Below, one piece after another: positions 36,101 through 47,360 of a stretch of 64,000 bases of DNA. The stretch's first letter is position 1. Each line of letters begins with the position of its first letter. Under the pieces are notes generated by a model. It saw only the letters and a program-made list of their open reading frames with translations. It had not been told where the DNA came from and did no database searches. Source of the DNA: Dendrophyllia cribrosa (Eukaryota; Cnidaria; Anthozoa; Scleractinia; Dendrophylliidae); the NCBI GenBank assembly GCA_024195265.1, contig JAJLRJ010000014.1:26453181-26517180 (forward strand), written 5' to 3'. The translations under genes and the position numbers were made by a program.

Positions 36101-36785
36101 TTCAGTCTTTTCAGAACTACACTAACCCGAACGATCACACTCGACAGACTATTGATACTCCTGGGTTTAATTAACCATTTACAAGGTCTATATTGATAAT
36201 CGAAAACACCGGCTTTCCTCAAACCAGACATCGGGGCTTTATAAACTAAGCTCCTAAATATACCTACGATCGACAAGAGAACACAGGCACTCAATCTCAG
36301 GAAAAAGCTACCTAATAATTTTCTTGCATGGGCGACTGAGAAAAATTTTCCGTGGATTAAGGTGGCTCGACTGGATTTTTTTAGGGCGATACTCCCCAAG
36401 TTTGAGCATTAAGGTGGCTCGACTGGGTTTTTGAGTGACGATACCGTTTAGCTTTGAGCAACTTGTGTACCACCACAAACGATACAACGGAAAATCGATT
36501 GCCACAGCTGTACTAGAGAAAGATTAAAGTTTCAGATGAGGTAAGTTTTATGGAAATCGGAGTTGCCAAAGCAACGTTATGACGTCACTCCCTGTTTTAC
36601 ATAATACCGAATTACTTGTCATCAAGAGATAATTTTGGGAAACGCTCTCTGGATCTTCGACCTGACGTAGTTGTCCTAAGGTCTACAAAATTTTACAAAT
36701 TTCTATGGAAGCGTTTTCGAGAAAATTACGAGTGAAGTTTTATGGTGTGAAATTACAACAAAAACAAAACAATTTTGAAATGTTA

Positions 36786-37517
36786 TTAAAACTTATGTCT
36801 ACAAGGCTTGATGAAATAATATTTTGGTCTTAAATGAATTTTATACCATCCAAATACCTTGAGTGAAAATCTCTGCGAAATCGTCCATTTGAATTTTATA
36901 AACGTTGGCTTGAACATGAACTGGTCTGGAGTGTTATTAAGCGTTTTTTTTTTATCAAAAATTGACCCTACACTTATTAGAATGGTCACGAATTTAAATG
37001 CGATTGATGAATTTTGTTAAAACTTAGTCCTCATAAAGATTAATTAATATTCAATACAACTGCCTAAGTTTTAAAAAATTCATCAATCGCTTTTTAATTC
37101 GTGACAATTTTAATAAGTGTAGGGTCAATTTTAGATATAAATTTTGAAATGTTATTGAAACTTATGTCTACAAGGCTTGATGAAATAATATTTTGGTCTT
37201 AAATGAATTTTATACCATCCAAATACCTTGAGTGAAAATCTCTGCGAAATCGTCCATTTGAATTTTATAAACGTTGGCTTGAACATGAACTGGTCTGGAG
37301 TGTTATTAAGCGTTTTTTTTTTATCAAAAATTGACCCTACACTTATTAGAATGGTCACGAATTTAAATGCGATTGATGAATTTTGTTAAAACTTAGTCCT
37401 CATAAAGATTAATTAATATTCAATACAACTGCCTAAGTTTTAAAAAATTCATCAATCGCTTTTTAATTCGTGACAATTTTAATAAGTGTAGGGTCAATTT
37501 TAGATATAAATTTTGAA
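36786..37517. repeat. 366-bp tandem duplication in the left arm of E4
   Basis: Two nearly identical units, 36786-37151 and 37152-37517, are followed by a third, diverged unit that pairs with the right arm. Each unit holds an internal inverted repeat (GACCCTACACTTATTA ... TAATAAGTGTAGGGTC). The duplicate 67-68-aa ORFs are by-products. Confidence 0.85.
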
Positions 37518-37978
37518 ATGTTATTGAAACTTATGTCTACAAGGCTTGATGAAATAATATTTTGGTCTTAAATGAATTTTATACCATCCAAATACCTGAG
37601 GTGAAAATCTTAAGGAAATCGCTCCGTTTGAATTTCAGAAATATTGGCTTAAATATGAACTGGCCTGGATTGTTATTTCGCTTTTATATCTAAAATTGAC
37701 CCTACACTTATTAAAATTGTCACGAATTAAAAAGCGATTGATGAATTTTTTAAAACTTAGTCCTCGTGGAGATTAATTAATGTTTAATACAATCTCCAAG
37801 TTTCAAATTCATTGAAATATTCTAAGGCTGTCATTTTTAGCACCAACTCAGGAAAATATTGAGCTGATTTTCGCGCTAGTGGCTTGTTGTTTCATTATGC
37901 ATCTCCATTGTATCAAATCGCCGTGGAATTGTAGCTTTCAGTACATCATGAATTCATGTAACACTTAAGGTGGCTCGA

Positions 37979-39104
37979 CTGGGTTTTTTGGCGACATAAC
38001 ACACCAACTTTGAACGGCTGATACTTCACTGTCTGAGCTTGGTCAGGCAAGCTGCTTCAAACATTTGATTGACATCGGTGTTACCATAACAACGATCTGA
38101 TGACGTCATTTGTTGACAGATGGTTTATTTCAGGACTTTACCTTTTGTCTACATTCTACATATTTGTGCACTTTTGAATAAATTTTAAACGTGTTACATG
38201 TGCATGACCGCAGCCTTATGTTAATTGCCATTATAGTCATTGTAATATAAAAATAATTTTCAAGATCGCTTTGGAGCATGCAGGCATGGCAAACGTGTTG
38301 TTTTAAAAGCGCACAAATATGTAGAATGTAGACAAAAGATAAAGTCCTGAAATAAACCATCTGTCAACAAATCATACGGCAATGAAACTTTGGAAGACGA
38401 ATGCAAAAGTCCCCTATACTTTTAATTGTATTTCGCACCCTTAAAATGATTCAATGCACTTGAAATTTGCAGAGATAGTGCATTACATGTACAACTTTAG
38501 ATCAAAAGATTTTAAAAAAATTCCATCGACTAGTTTTTAAATAAACGCTTCCCTAACAAAAATAGTACTTCTGTGAGTAGAATGAGCATATTTAAGACAT
38601 TGATTCCGATAACATCAACTGAAATCTAGTGAAGCAAACAGGATGAAACCTTCAAGGAATGTAGTTTTATGGCACATGAATAATATATAGTGAAAATATT
38701 GTTTCAATTTGTCAGGAAAACGCTGGCATCGACGAAATAACAGAAAGTATTGCGAATTTTTAAATTTTTGATGGAAAATATTCAACTCAATTTTATTCGA
38801 AAACGCTCTCATAGAATTTTTTCAAACTTTGCAGTCTTGAAGACATACATCTAGACTATAAGAGGCATACAGTCGTTTTGAATGTTTAGGTCTAGATGTT
38901 GAGAAAATTACTAATATGCAAAAACCATGACGTCATCAGATCGTTGTTATAGTAACACCGATGTCAATCAAATCTACTATTTTGGAAAGTTCATTTCATC
39001 TCTAGTATATGTGTGAAGCAGCTTGCCTGACCAAGCTCAGACAGTGAAGTATCAGCCGTTCAAAGTTGGCGTGTTATGTTCCCAAAAAAACCAGTCGAGC
39101 CACC
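37979..39104. mobile_element. Innermost TTAA-flanked foldback element E5
   Basis: TTAA at 37975-37978 and 39105-39108 flank GGTGGCTCGACTGGGTTT and its inverse. It sits in the centre of E4. X-box plus CRE pairs occur in both arms (38080-38108 and 38928-38956). ORF 38130-38360 is within the arm. Confidence 0.85.
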
Positions 39105-40904
39105 TTAAGTGTTACATGAATTCATGATGTACTGAAAGCTACAATTCCACGGCGATTTGATACAATGGAGATGCATAATGAAACAACAAGCCACTAGCGC
39201 GAAAATCAGCTCAATATTTTCCTGAGTTGGTGCTAAAAATGACAGCCTTAGAATATTTCAATGAATTTGAAACTTGGAGATTGTATTAAACATTAATTAA
39301 TCTCCACGAGGACTAAGTTTTAAAAAATTCATCAATCGCTTTTTAATTCGTGACAATTTTAATAAGTGTAGGGTCAATTTTAGATATAAAAGCGAAATAA
39401 CAATCCAGGCCAGTTCATATTTAAGCCAATATTTCTGAAATTCAAACGGAGCGATTTCCTTAAGATTTTCACCTCAGGTATTTGGATGGTATAAAATTCA
39501 TTTAAGACCAAAATATTATTTCATCAAGCCTTGTAGACATAAGTTTCAATAACATTTCAAAATTGTTTTGTTTTTGTTGTATTTTAATACCTTAAAACTT
39601 TACTCGAAATTTTCTCGAAAACGCTTCCATATAAATTTGTAAAATTTTGTAGACCTTAGGACAAGTACGTCAGGTCGATGATCCAGAGAGCGTTTTCCAA
39701 AATTATCTCTTGATGACAAGTAATTCGGTATTATGTAAAACAGGGAGTGGTGTCATAACGTTGCTATGGCAGCTCCGATTTCCATAAAACTTACCTCATC
39801 TAAAACTTTAATCTTTCTCTAGTACAGCTGTGGCAATCGATTTTCCGTTGTATCGTTTGTGGTGGTACACAAGTTTCTCAAAACTAAACGGTACGCGTCA
39901 CTCAAAAACCCAGTCGAGCCACCTTAACTACGACACCATTAACAATGATATGGAAAAACGGTCACCACACCTGTATTAGATAAAAAGAAAATTTGTTAAG
40001 AACAGTGTTATATTAACGTCGGAGTTGCCATAGCAACGCAATGACGCCATGACATATTTTTACTTGCGGTCCTTTTTCTCGGCACCAGGAGGTTTTTTCA
40101 GTAATCGTTTAAGGGAGCTTGTACCTCCCATAGCCGCCTCGATTATGGCAAAGATTGAACAAATTCTATAAGAGCGTTTTAGAAATTTTTGGGGATGAAG
40201 TTTTGGGGATTATAAATACAGTGAAAAACATACTATCGTCATAATTGGCTAATATCCAAAGAAAACGATGCGCTTTGGGAATGCAGTTTCATCTCATAGT
40301 AGTGAGGGGGATTGCTTTGGCCGATTGCGAGAAAGAAAGATTTGATTGGTGTGCGTTCAGATGCTCTTGTTGCCATTTTTATATGTAATTTGGTCTACGC
40401 CTACAAATGTGATAATTTGGAAACCGCTTAATAAAGTTTTTTTTAAATTTAACTATCTCGAGATTAATCATCAATTTATATGGTCTGCAAGTTTCAAGGA
40501 CATTGAAAATATGTAAGGCAATAAAATAGGGCCTCCAATGTACCAAATTTTTCCAGCGGATTTCGTGTTTACAAGTGAGCGTCCTCATTATTCACGGGTA
40601 TTGTTTTCAAGTTCCATATGCACGTGCACAACTTTAGCAAAAAACTCATTTGCATCGGACAGAACGCTCGATTGCTTTCCGAAGAATTTTCCGAAACATG
40701 CTAATAACTGTCTTCAGAATTGCATTACGCACTCGATGTCACGCTATTACGCTGTAATGCAGCATGCCGCATGCCGAGGGTCTCTATGTCCAGAAAACAA
40801 AAAGGTATTATTCCACAGAACAACAGAGCAGCATGAAAGTATATACCCACGTAATAGCGTGACATCGAATGCGAAATGTTAATTCTCAAGCCAGTTAAGA
40901 CAGC

Positions 40905-41147
40905 AACATTCCCGCCAATCCGGCCTATGGTGTTTATATATCTCAATTGGTGAGATATGCTAGAATTTGCACATCGAAGTTGGATTTTATACATAGACTT
41001 CGCCGACTTTCATCACGTCTCCTTCACCAAAGGTTCAAGTCTACGTTCCTTCGTAAATCGTTTGCTAAATTCTTCAAACGCCACGGTGCTATCATTGAGA
41101 AGTATGGCACTACACTACGGGAGATGAGACTAGCAATCCAGAATTGA
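40905..41147 (+). pseudogene. Reverse transcriptase C-terminal fragment in the loop of E3
   Basis: Open before the first ATG: NPAYGVYISQLVRYAR leads into RLRRLSSRLLHQRF and SFAKFFKRHGAIIEKYG. The AYGVYISQLVRYAR motif is familiar from a cnidarian/fish retroelement RT C-terminus. Upstream RT core is missing. The element class cannot be fixed from this fragment. Confidence 0.55.
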
Positions 41148-41452
41148 GAGATACCGCCGTATCCTTTATTATTTTAGATCCTTCATATTATCCTAGCGCC
41201 CCTATTTAATTTCTATATTGCTTCCATTCAGTTTGATGTAGGTGCGCGCGCGCAATTTTCCTTAAGTTGAGTGCGCGTGCTTGGCTTATTTAGTTGACGT
41301 GTGTGCTTAGTTCGTTATTTAACGTACTACATTTGTTTTGCATTGTTTTCCTTACTAATATGTCTTGTCAGTAACTGTGCTCACACTGTGGGTGGCTCCT
41401 CCTAAAATGTTCTACAATTGGTATAGGATTTAATGGAGCCGAAACCAATTGT

Positions 41453-41494
<42 letters not shown>

Positions 41495-42334
41495 GAAATT
41501 CAGATAAGTTTAGTAGCCACATTTATTTGAAGTTTGTCCCCTTTGAATTAGCATGTTTCGGAAAATTCTTCGGAAAGCAATCGAGCATTCTGTTCTATGC
41601 AAATGAGTTTTTTGCGAAAGTTGTGCACGTGCATATGAAACTTGAAAACACCCGTGAATAATGAGGACGCTCATTTGTAAACACAAAATCTGCGGAAAAA
41701 AATTGGTACATTGGAGGCCCTATTTTATTGCCTTACATAATTTCAATGTCCTTGAAACTTGCAGGCCACATAAATTGATGATTAATCTCGATATTGTCAA
41801 TTTTTTTAAAAAATTATCAAGCGGTTTCCAAATTAACATCGCATTTGTAGACGTAGACCAAATTACATAAAAAATGGCAACAAGAGCAGCTGAACGCACA
41901 CTAATCAAATCCTTCTTTCTCGCAATCGGCCAAAGCAATCCCATGTCTTTTTAACACACGATTTCAAATGGAATCAAACTACTGTGTGATGAAACTGCAT
42001 CCCAAAGCGCGTCGTTTTCTTCAGATATTAGCCAATTATGCCGATAGTATGGTTTTCACTGTATTTGTAATCCCCAAAATTCATCCCCGAAAATTTCTAA
42101 AACGCTCTTATAGAATTTGTTCAATCTTTGCCGTAATCGAGGCGACTATAGGAGGTACAAGCTCCCTTAAGGTGCCGAGAAATAGGGCGGCAAGTAAAAA
42201 ACGTCATGGCGTCATTACGTTGCTATGGCAACTCCGATGTTAATATAACACTGGTCTGAGTTGCACTAATCGTCGCGGGTCGCGGGTTTCAAGTCGCGGG
42301 TTCTCAAAGTCGCGGGTTCTCAAAGTCGCGGGTT

Positions 42335-42640
42335 TCAAATGTAAAAGTGTGCTATGGCTGCGGTGCTGCGTTTAAACACGAGAACCGGGTGTCACCTTAT
42401 AATGTAGTTGTTAGGCATCGTGACCGTAGATTTATGCGGCGTGACCAAACAGGACAGCCTGTGTTTTCTGTAGACTTTCAGAACACATATTACCATTTGG
42501 ATTACTCGCACATCAGGCGCAAAAACCCGTGTTTCGATGGAAACGTTTTAGTTTCTAATGAAGAATATCAGTCCCTTGACACTGCACAAAGTGCCGTCAT
42601 TACATCTAGTAATTTACGTGTCATCTTAGCGATGCAGTAA
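42335..42640 (+). pseudogene. Zinc-knuckle-like ORF fragment of MULE-associated type
   Basis: Open reading continues 5' of GTG 42347. It holds KVCYGCG, then PYNVVVRHRDRRFM, then QNTYYHLDYSHIRRKNPCFDG. This CxxC ... TYYHL ... pattern resembles the C-terminal region found after transposase/SWIM domains in cnidarian MULE proteins. No transposase domain is present. Confidence 0.45.
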
Positions 42641-42829
42641 TGTATAACACGTGCATGCATTGCCTGCTAATCAGTAGGTGGTGTTAAAGAAAATTTGGTT
42701 TATGTCAGTCTGCACTGACAGTTACAGACGGCCATTTCACAAGACTACCCTCCTTATTTGGTCTTTTTGGCAGAGTATTTATCGTCTGGAGAATCGTAAC
42801 CACTGTCCGCCATTTTGGATTTGGGGATT

Positions 42830-42912
42830 TTTTATTATCGTTGTTTTATTATCGTTGTTTTATTATCGTTGTTTTATTATCGTTGTTTTTTATTATCGTT
42901 GTTATTATTAGG
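42830..42912. repeat. 15-bp minisatellite TTATTATCGTTGTTT
   Basis: Five imperfect tandem units of TTATTATCGTTGTTT. ORFs 42678-42911 and 42815-43015 are artefacts of it. Confidence 0.85.
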
Positions 42913-43421
42913 CATCGTTTCCATGTTTTATCTGAATCGGTACATTAAGCTGTTTAAGTATATGTATACGTATACGTTTTCTGCCGTGCAGTTTACCTGG
43001 TTATTGTTACACTAGAAGCCATCTAAAATTATAGCTAATTATACAAGAATAAACAAGAGCACATTAATAAGGAATTGTGGAGTCTCCATGGTAATCTTAT
43101 GAAACTACTTTATCTGCTGAAAGTCCGTATATAAAATTTAGGTACGACCTAAAGGCGGAGCATCCGTCATGTGGACCCGTTCCAGTGTAGCAGAACCGTT
43201 TCTCGATCATTTTATTTTTTTACCGGGTACCCTGTGGTTAATTTTTGGAGATAAAGTGTTGCTATGTCACCGTGTGTGTTTATCTCCCCACTTGGCTCCT
43301 TGACAACTTCAACATAGTCTGGTCACCTAATCGATGACGTAATCGATGACCTCATACCACGTGACTACGAAACAAAAACCAAAAAAAACAAACAAGAATC
43401 CGTCAAAACGCGGCCGAGATA

Positions 43422-43610
43422 TTGGCGACTGAAAACATAGTTTTCTCTAACAAATTTTGCTGTATTTTGGGCTCAGTTCAATTTGAAATCGGAGGAACAA
43501 AAACAAAAGGGCTGAGGCTCGCTGAAAAGGCAAAAAAGTTCCACAAGGGTGAATGTATTCGTTCTTTAAAGCGCAATTCACAGCCTAATAGTAGCCGGGA
43601 AAAGAAATAA
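43422..43610 (+). other. 62-aa ORF inside the Mutator-like element, unassigned
   Basis: Lys-rich ORF beginning MATENIVFSNKFCCIL in a moderate start context. No family recognised; it may be the residue of a captured gene. Confidence 0.2.
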
Positions 43611-43862
43611 ATAAGAAATAAAAAATAAAAACCCGCGACTTTGAGAACCCGCGACTTGAAACCCGCGACCCGCGACTTGAAACCCGCGACCCGCGACCCG
43701 CGACCCGCGACGATTAGTGCAACTCCACTGGTCTTAACAAATTTTCATCTTTATCTAATACAGCTGTGGTGACCGTTTTTTCATAGCATTGTTAATGACG
43801 TCGTAGTTGATGCTCAAACTTGGGGGGTATCGCCCCAAAAAAATCCAGTCGAGCCACCTTAA

Positions 43863-44748
43863 ATGAAAAACAAGTGAAAAAGAAAGAAAGCAACTTGTAA
43901 AAGCCTTTGTTCTCTTGTCAATAAGTTGATGTATGGAACGTGTGAATAATTGTAAGGAGCACTGACAGGATACACCAGACATTGGTTAAAATGAAAATTA
44001 ATTGAATAAAATTTGCCTTCTAAGTTAACTGAAATAATATTGAAAGGAAAGTTATTTTGTAACAGCCAATCAGACGTGTACATTTTCATTCTAGCGATAG
44101 ATGGAATTGTGCACGAGCCCAATTTATCAAAATCTTTTTTTGAATGATCGTTTACTGGACTACATCTGCACTGCACATTCGCATGAATGGGAAATCTTTG
44201 CAGATTACGATGATTCAATTTAGCACATTCAACAGACAATTGCTTGGCTCCATTTTGAACACAATGCCAGACTTTGATTACATTAAAAAATGATTGAATA
44301 AATATTTGCCCTTCTAAATTTACTAAAAAAAACATATTCGAAATGTCCAAACTAGGAATTTTCAGTTGATAAACTGTCAGTGTCACCTTAAAAATACAAA
44401 CACCCACCACATCAACTGAGGTTATAACTAACGTTTATACCTACACGCTAAGCGATCGAACAAATAATATCGTATTTCCTTTTTTAGTGAAGTTTTGCAA
44501 GCAATTTTATTACACTTTGACATTTGTTTGGCATAAAGAAATGTTCACCGGAACAAAACAAGAAGCCGTAAACTGAATCGTTAAATTATCAACCGTATAA
44601 ATCAAACGATCGCTCAACGTTCAAATGGTGGCTGAGATTAAAATTGTCAAAGATATTTAGAAGCAAGTGCGCGATTCGGCAAAATTAATAAACTTCAATA
44701 TCCTCCCGGTATTCAATTCGCTTTTCCTCTGAATCGAAACATTCGATA
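43863..44748. other. Intergenic stretch with degenerate 34-kb-type repeat
   Basis: Two pieces near 44105-44140 and 44220-44260 resemble the 34.2-34.65 kb repeat (GCACGAGCCCAATTTATCAA, CAACAGACAATTGCTTGGCT). The 183-aa minus ORF 43859-44410 overlaps them and the transposon end, so it is not supported. Confidence 0.5.
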
Positions 44749-45346
44749 CTAATACAAACTAAAGTATTTGCCCATGTTCAGCCACCATTTGTACAAAAAA
44801 ATAAACGAACTAAACAAAGTTCTTATCTTTGATGAGATTCCTCCTATTTTGTCCCGTTTGTCCCCTTGAATTGTTTCTTCATCTCGCCATTTTCCTGACT
44901 TTGATATTCTTTCAAGTTCCTGAAAATATAAATGAACGATTGATAAGATAAAATGTTCAAGTTTTGTTATTTTACAGACGACTAAGGTTGTATTTTAGGT
45001 GCCGCATTTGACGTGGTTTTCAACAACAGTTGACGGTATACAATGAAAGAATAAACGATTTCTAACAGAAATTTCAAAATATTTTTTCAACATTTGTTTC
45101 AAGGCCTTAGCTTCTTAAGTTGAACTATAAAATGTTCTATTGAAAGTATGTGCAGCTTGAACGAAATTAACCAGCCAGAGACCTTTATAAAAGACAGAGA
45201 CTCAGAGACGTCGTAAGACGAAGAGAAGTTCAACGCACGTGTTTACTTCATCGAACAAAATTTTATACTCTTTTACTGAACAAATGTAATTTTTTTTGCC
45301 AAGCGACTCTTACCTTCGGTTGGAGTTGTGGGGGGACTTTTTCCAT
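44749..45346 (-). CDS. Possible small two-exon gene (45346-45314 joined to 44919-44749), 67 aa, family unknown
   Basis: The ATG at 45346 sits in ACCGCCATGG, an ideal Kozak context. Eleven codons (MEKVPPQLQPK) end at a consensus donor AAG/GTAAGA. An acceptor TTTTCAG at 44920 opens a second exon in the same phase that reads ELERISKSGKWRDEE, then a Lys/Asp-rich stretch, then a hydrophobic LFSSFIFLYKWW segment before the stop. GATTGGCCC (a CCAAT-box type) lies upstream near 45490. A tail-anchored small protein would fit, but the pairing of the two exons is my inference and nothing here identifies a family. Other splice choices are possible. Confidence 0.3.
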
Positions 45347-45537
45347 GGCGGTACGTTTTCCTGGAGTCTTTGAAGTTGCCTTCAGCGCGCCAAAGTTTTA
45401 CAACTTGCGAGACATGTTCACACGAACACGGCCAGCTTGATTTTGCCGCGAGAGCTACGATATTTTAATGAATATTGATTAGAAACTTGGGCCAATCGCC
45501 TGGCGACAAATACGTCAAAGATTTTGGGGTAAACAAC

Positions 45538-45891
45538 GGTTGTTTACCATTTACCCAAAAAATCCGGAAATTTCGGATGGAATGTAAATGGGAAGACTAT
45601 TTTTTTCTTCCCGAACGGAAATTTCCACGGGAAAACGGGATTTCTTGAAAGGTAGTCCAAAATCCCCAACCGGAATTTCCGAACGAAAATGTGTGTACCA
45701 TTTGCTTTTATCTACCAGTTCCAGGCCCTGCGCCAGTTTTGATGCGTAAGCGTGGTTACTCAGCTTGTTTCTGGTGTCAAATGGCAAATGGTACACGCCA
45801 ATCTCAAACGGAATTTCCCTTTCTGGAGTTCTGCTTACCATTTACACAAACCGTGGACCAACCGGTTTTCCCGTGTAAATGGTAAACAACC
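45538..45891. mobile_element. TIR element with GGTTGTTTACCATTTAC ends
   Basis: GGTTGTTTACCATTTAC is mirrored at the right by GTAAATGGTAAACAACC. The interior has several GGAAATTTCCG-like and GGTAAA motifs. The overlapping ORFs on both strands are not supported. Confidence 0.65.
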
Positions 45892-46559
45892 AACGTTTGC
45901 ACGCTTTTCAGTGATGAAAGCGCACGCAAATAAAGGGATAATAATGAGGTACCGTGCAATATAAAAGCAGACATACCAATTTTTTAAGCTGCGAGACAAG
46001 AACATCATCTTTTTTGCATTTTGAAAGCAATGCACCTTTTGTCGAATTAACCTAGCCCCTTTTATTTTGTAATCCGGGAGGGGAGATTTTTATTAACCCC
46101 CGGGCATACGAGAAACGGGGGTGGATGCCACCCCGCTTCTTTTTTTTTTTATTTCTTTAGCAGCTTTTAATTTCGGATGCAATTCTTTTTTTGTGCGACA
46201 CGTGATGTGGCCATGACAACCAATCTTTATTTATTCATTTATTTATTTACAAACTTAGTTTTTTACAAACTATAGGCATGTGGTAATTTTTTTTGGAATA
46301 TGCAATTTTCCACTCTATTGATTTAGAAATAAATTTTGGATCAATAGAGCCGTTTTTATGGATGTCAAAATACCCAACATAGCGGATTCCATGACGGGTA
46401 TACATATAGTCATCATCGACGCTTGCGAATTTATCCTGTGAAGTAGACAATGGGCTACCTGTTAAAGATAAAAGAGGTTAAGATAACGTTGCACAGAAAC
46501 AACCCAAGGGGTTAAAATCTGGAGTATAAGAGAGAGAGAGAGTGAAACGAAACATAAAT

Positions 46560-47360
46560 GGACTGACATGTATATTTAGTCCTCGTTCTAAAAGGTTAAT
46601 GGCCGAGTACATGTACATTCCTCCTTCTGAAAGCATGTTGCGCGAAGGACAAATGAAGTACGATCATGTAATATTCCTTGTTCTGAAAGCGTGTTGCGCA
46701 AAAGGTAAATAGAGTACAAGTATTTTCCACGTTCGAAAAGCATGTTGCGCAAAAGGTAGCTGACTATACTGTATGTATATTTCTCGTTCTAAACGCGAGT
46801 TACACGAAAGGTAAATGGAGTGAATGTAAAAGCGTACGGGGAGTGACAACTCTAAGAAGGCCTGTTTCGGGAGAAAAACAAAATTCTTCCGGGAATCTGA
46901 AGATTTTGCCGGGAATCGGGAGACTCGAAAAATGTTAGAGGAAACATGAGATAATGTTGTTAAAATTTCGGGAAGTTTGAAATTTTTGCGAGAATGTCTC
47001 CGAAAAAATCGGGAAGATATTCCAAATTTTCGGGGCAACTTTCAGTTCCACACAGTATTGCTCAAAAAGCGTTTGTTAGAGTTGTCACCCCCCGTAAAAG
47101 CGTGTTGCGCGAAAGGTTAATGGAGAACATGAATGTATATTCCTCATTCTAAACGCGAGTTACACAAAAAAGTTAATGGAGTACATAAATATTCCTCGTT
47201 CTGGACGCGAGTTACACAAAAAGGTTAATGGAGTACATGGATATTCCTCGTTCTAAACGCGAGTTACACGAAAGGTTAATGGAGTACAAAAAGCGTTTTG
47301 CCCTAAAGGCAGCTGGAGTATATGTATATTCCTCGTTCTAAAAGCGAGTTACAAAAAAAG
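46560..47360. repeat. Minisatellite, unit ~50-60 bp, interrupted by a MITE
   Basis: Units contain TTAATGGAGTACATG, ATATTCCTCGTTCTAAA and GCGAGTTACACAAAAAGG. A short related stretch is at 21775-21860. Confidence 0.8.
46836..47095. mobile_element. 260-bp MITE with 8-bp TSD (hAT-like)
   Basis: AAAAGCGT at 46828-46835 and 47096-47103 flanks ACGGGGAGTGACAACTCTAA and its inverse TTAGAGTTGTCACCCCCCGT. It lies inside the minisatellite. The ORF 46664-47038 spans both and is not a gene. Confidence 0.8.

Larger units (their letters stand above)
36413..39923. mobile_element. Nested TTAA-flanked foldback element E4
   Basis: TTAA at 36409-36412 and 39924-39927 flank GGTGGCTCGACTGGGTTT and its inverse. 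The left arm (36413-37974) is longer than the right arm (39109-39923) because of two extra 366-bp tandem units. The matching right arm of E3 reads GAGCATCAACTAC without this insertion. Confidence 0.85.
42258..43725. mobile_element. Mutator-like (MULE-type) non-autonomous element with 9-bp TSD
   Basis: CACTGGTCT at 42249-42257 and 43726-43734 flanks perfect inverted ends GAGTTGCACTAATCGTCGCG. Both ends continue into subterminal CGCGGGTTTCAAGT / CGCGGGTTCTCAAAGT repeats. Long TIRs, subterminal repeats and a 9-bp duplication fit Mutator-like elements. The opposite arm of E3 has an empty site at about 39990-40015. Confidence 0.8.
36361..43858. mobile_element. Outer TTAA-flanked foldback element E3 (7.5 kb with nested insertions)
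   Basis: TTAA at 36357-36360 and 43859-43862 flank GGTGGCTCGACTGGATTT and its inverse. The left arm is 36361-36408 plus 39928-40704 (about 825 bp); the right arm is 41549-42257 plus 43735-43858 (about 830 bp). The loop is 40705-41548. Two insertions interrupt the arms: element E4 in the left arm and a Mutator-like element in the right. Confidence 0.85.

Noticed and set aside
36786..37358. Pair of identical 67-68-aa ORFs as a duplicated gene
   Set aside because: By-product of a 366-bp non-coding tandem duplication within a foldback arm; AT-rich with no coding signs.
43859..44410. 183-aa minus ORF
   Set aside because: Overlaps the terminus of E3 and degenerate repeats; no domain or coding pattern.
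46664..47038. 124-aa minus ORF
   Set aside because: Runs from a minisatellite into an inserted MITE.
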